DNA of 8,401 bases, from the NCBI GenBank assembly GCA_030741455.1, contig JASLVI010000060.1, forward strand, positions 1-8,401, in the 5' to 3' direction. Numbering within the stretch: the stretch's first letter is position 1; each line of letters starts with the position of its first letter. Positions 7,549 to 8,401 of this stretch are shown here, piece after piece. The notes beneath the pieces were generated by a model. That model searched no databases. It had not been told where the DNA came from and worked only from the letters and a program-made list of their open reading frames with translations. This DNA is from Candidatus Poseidoniaceae archaeon. GTDB lineage: Archaea; Thermoplasmatota; Poseidoniia; Poseidoniales; Poseidoniaceae. The translations under genes were made by a program, and so were the position numbers.

Positions 7549-7800
7549 ATGGCAGAAGACACAACAAAGACCGTGACAACGATTATTCTCATCCTTGTAT
7601 TCCTTGGAATGATGATTTTCGTCGCTATGAAAGCGAAGAAAAACCGTGAAGAAATCCTCCTAAAACATCAGCCTAAGGTTGCTGGCGATGATGAGTTAGA
7701 AGGTGGTGCGCGACACCCACAACGCTTTGATGAACCGGATGAAGAAGCACTCGAAGAAATGGCCAAGTTGCTTGAAGAAGAATCAGAAGAAGAAGCCTGA
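7549..7800 (+). CDS. Small single-pass membrane protein with acidic tail
   Basis: This 83-residue protein has a short polar N-terminus, one TM helix (about 8-27, TVTTIILILVFLGMMIFVAM), a basic patch (KAKKNREE) and a highly acidic C-terminus rich in Glu (about 64-83). Positive residues after the helix predict the N-terminus outside and the acidic tail in the cytoplasm. AAGGAAG at 7535-7541 sits seven bases before the ATG and can serve as ribosome-binding site. It follows tiaS by 21 bases and is likely the last gene of the HAD-tiaS cluster. I do not recognise the family. The clean TM, good RBS and acidic tail argue that it is real. Its last 18 bases overlap the 3' end of the convergent gene. 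Confidence 0.7.
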   Translation: MAEDTTKTVTTIILILVFLGMMIFVAMKAKKNREEILLKHQPKVAGDDELEGGARHPQRFDEPDEEALEEMAKLLEEESEEEA

Positions 7801-8370
7801 TTCCTGGATTCTTCCTTGTTCAAGAGCACCATTTTGATCAAGGTAGAGTTGTTTCTTTTCATCAGAATAGAGGCCCCATATCTCAAAGCCTTGACGTTCA
7901 AATTCTGATTTTGATCTCGCACGATAGGATTCATCCTTGCCTGTAACATCAGTACCGGATTTTGAAATGAGGAGTAATGTGGTTTCAGAATCAATACGTT
8001 TTGACAAGTCGAGAACAGCATCTAGATGTGCCTTTTCGATACGTCCTGTTGGAGAACACCAATCATCGAGAACGATTAAACCAATACGGGGTAAACTGCT
8101 TTCTGCCTCAACAATGGCATCGACACAACGATCCATCGCTCCAATGAGATTCATGGCATGAAACCGACTTGATTCAACAATATTCAATGATTTGAACAAT
8201 TGTGAAAATCGAGTCGCATTTGGCATCTCTGGCGAGGCCCACAAGACACGGCCTCCAGATTGGATTTCATTTACAGAACAATGCAAACCAAACGTTGTCC
8301 CACCACAACCACCTTCGATCGAAAGGTGGATGCGCTTACTGGTCAAATCCATCGACCATCGTTCAGCCAT
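7783..8370 (-). CDS. RecA/KaiC-like ATPase-fold protein with degenerate Walker A
   Basis: This 195-residue protein starts with a strand and a P-loop-like turn: HLSIEGGCGGTTFGLH (15-30). The position normally held by the Walker A lysine is Gly24 (GGCGGTT against the usual GxGKTT). A second strand, GGRVLWASPE (39-48), resembles the 'vlyis.E' strand of RecA/KaiC ATPases. A clear Walker B strand, IGLIVLDDW (96-104), carries Asp102 and Asp103, and TTLLLISKSG (130-139) fits the next core strand. Its size resembles archaeal RadB, but I cannot claim that identity. Nucleotide hydrolysis is doubtful without the lysine; nucleotide binding or a structural role is possible. The ATG at 8370 is the first usual start in the window, but the frame stays open to the right edge, so a longer N-terminus cannot be excluded. 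The last residues (GFFF) are the antisense of the neighbour's Glu codons. Confidence 0.65.
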   Translation of the reverse strand: MAERWSMDLTSKRIHLSIEGGCGGTTFGLHCSVNEIQSGGRVLWASPEMPNATRFSQLFKSLNIVESSRFHAMNLIGAMDRCVDAIVEAESSLPRIGLIVLDDWCSPTGRIEKAHLDAVLDLSKRIDSETTLLLISKSGTDVTGKDESYRARSKSEFERQGFEIWGLYSDEKKQLYLDQNGALEQGRIQESGFFF

Positions 8371-8401
8371 GCTTATCCGAAAGAGTACTATGATTTGATT
8401 T

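Noticed and set aside
7668..8021. Minus-strand 117-residue frame with a Ser-rich end
   Set aside because: It is the shadow of the acidic small protein and the RecA-like gene in another frame; the serine run is the complement of Glu/Leu-rich codons.

Overview
The window looks archaeal and most likely comes from a marine Euryarchaeon of the Poseidoniales (Marine Group II) type. Three things support this. It carries a convincing tiaS (tRNA-Ile2 2-agmatinylcytidine synthetase, found only in Archaea). It carries an archaeosortase with a Cys/Arg/His pattern. It carries a very large acidic surface protein with lectin-like, LamG-like, PPC-like and calcium-binding modules. The phylum assignment is inference from gene content and style; no rRNA or tRNA gene is present to confirm it.

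Layout. Bases 1-905 (+) hold the 3' part of a gene for tandem winged-helix domains followed by a beta-rich domain, resembling the C-terminal region of Lhr-type helicases or AlkZ/YcaQ proteins. A 55-bp gap with a TATA-like element leads into 961-4719 (+), a 1252-residue membrane-anchored surface protein. Converging on it and overlapping by 11 bp is an archaeosortase gene (4709-5635, -). A 73-bp divergent spacer separates this from a plus-strand cluster: a GmhB-like HAD phosphatase (5709-6323), tiaS (re-annotated here as starting at a non-canonical ATC, 6325-7527) and a small single-pass acidic membrane protein (7549-7800). The last gene (7783-8370, -) converges on that cluster with an 18-bp overlap. 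It encodes a RecA/KaiC-like fold whose Walker A lysine appears to be replaced by glycine. Coding density is very high and no gene-free stretch exceeds 75 bp.

How the parts may work together. The surface protein, the archaeosortase and perhaps the sugar-phosphate phosphatase fit a cell-envelope theme of secretion, anchoring and glycosylation. However, the surface protein lacks a recognisable PGF-CTERM sorting tail, so it is not an obvious substrate of its neighbour. The tiaS gene is a tRNA-modification gene placed in the HAD cluster, probably by translational coupling. The most unusual points are the ATC start of tiaS with a well-placed Shine-Dalgarno, the lost Walker A lysine, the Tyr/Asp-rich insertions placed alike in successive PPC-like modules, and the cysteine-free C-type lectin-like domain. 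I saw no CRISPR array, transposon, RNA gene or phage signature.
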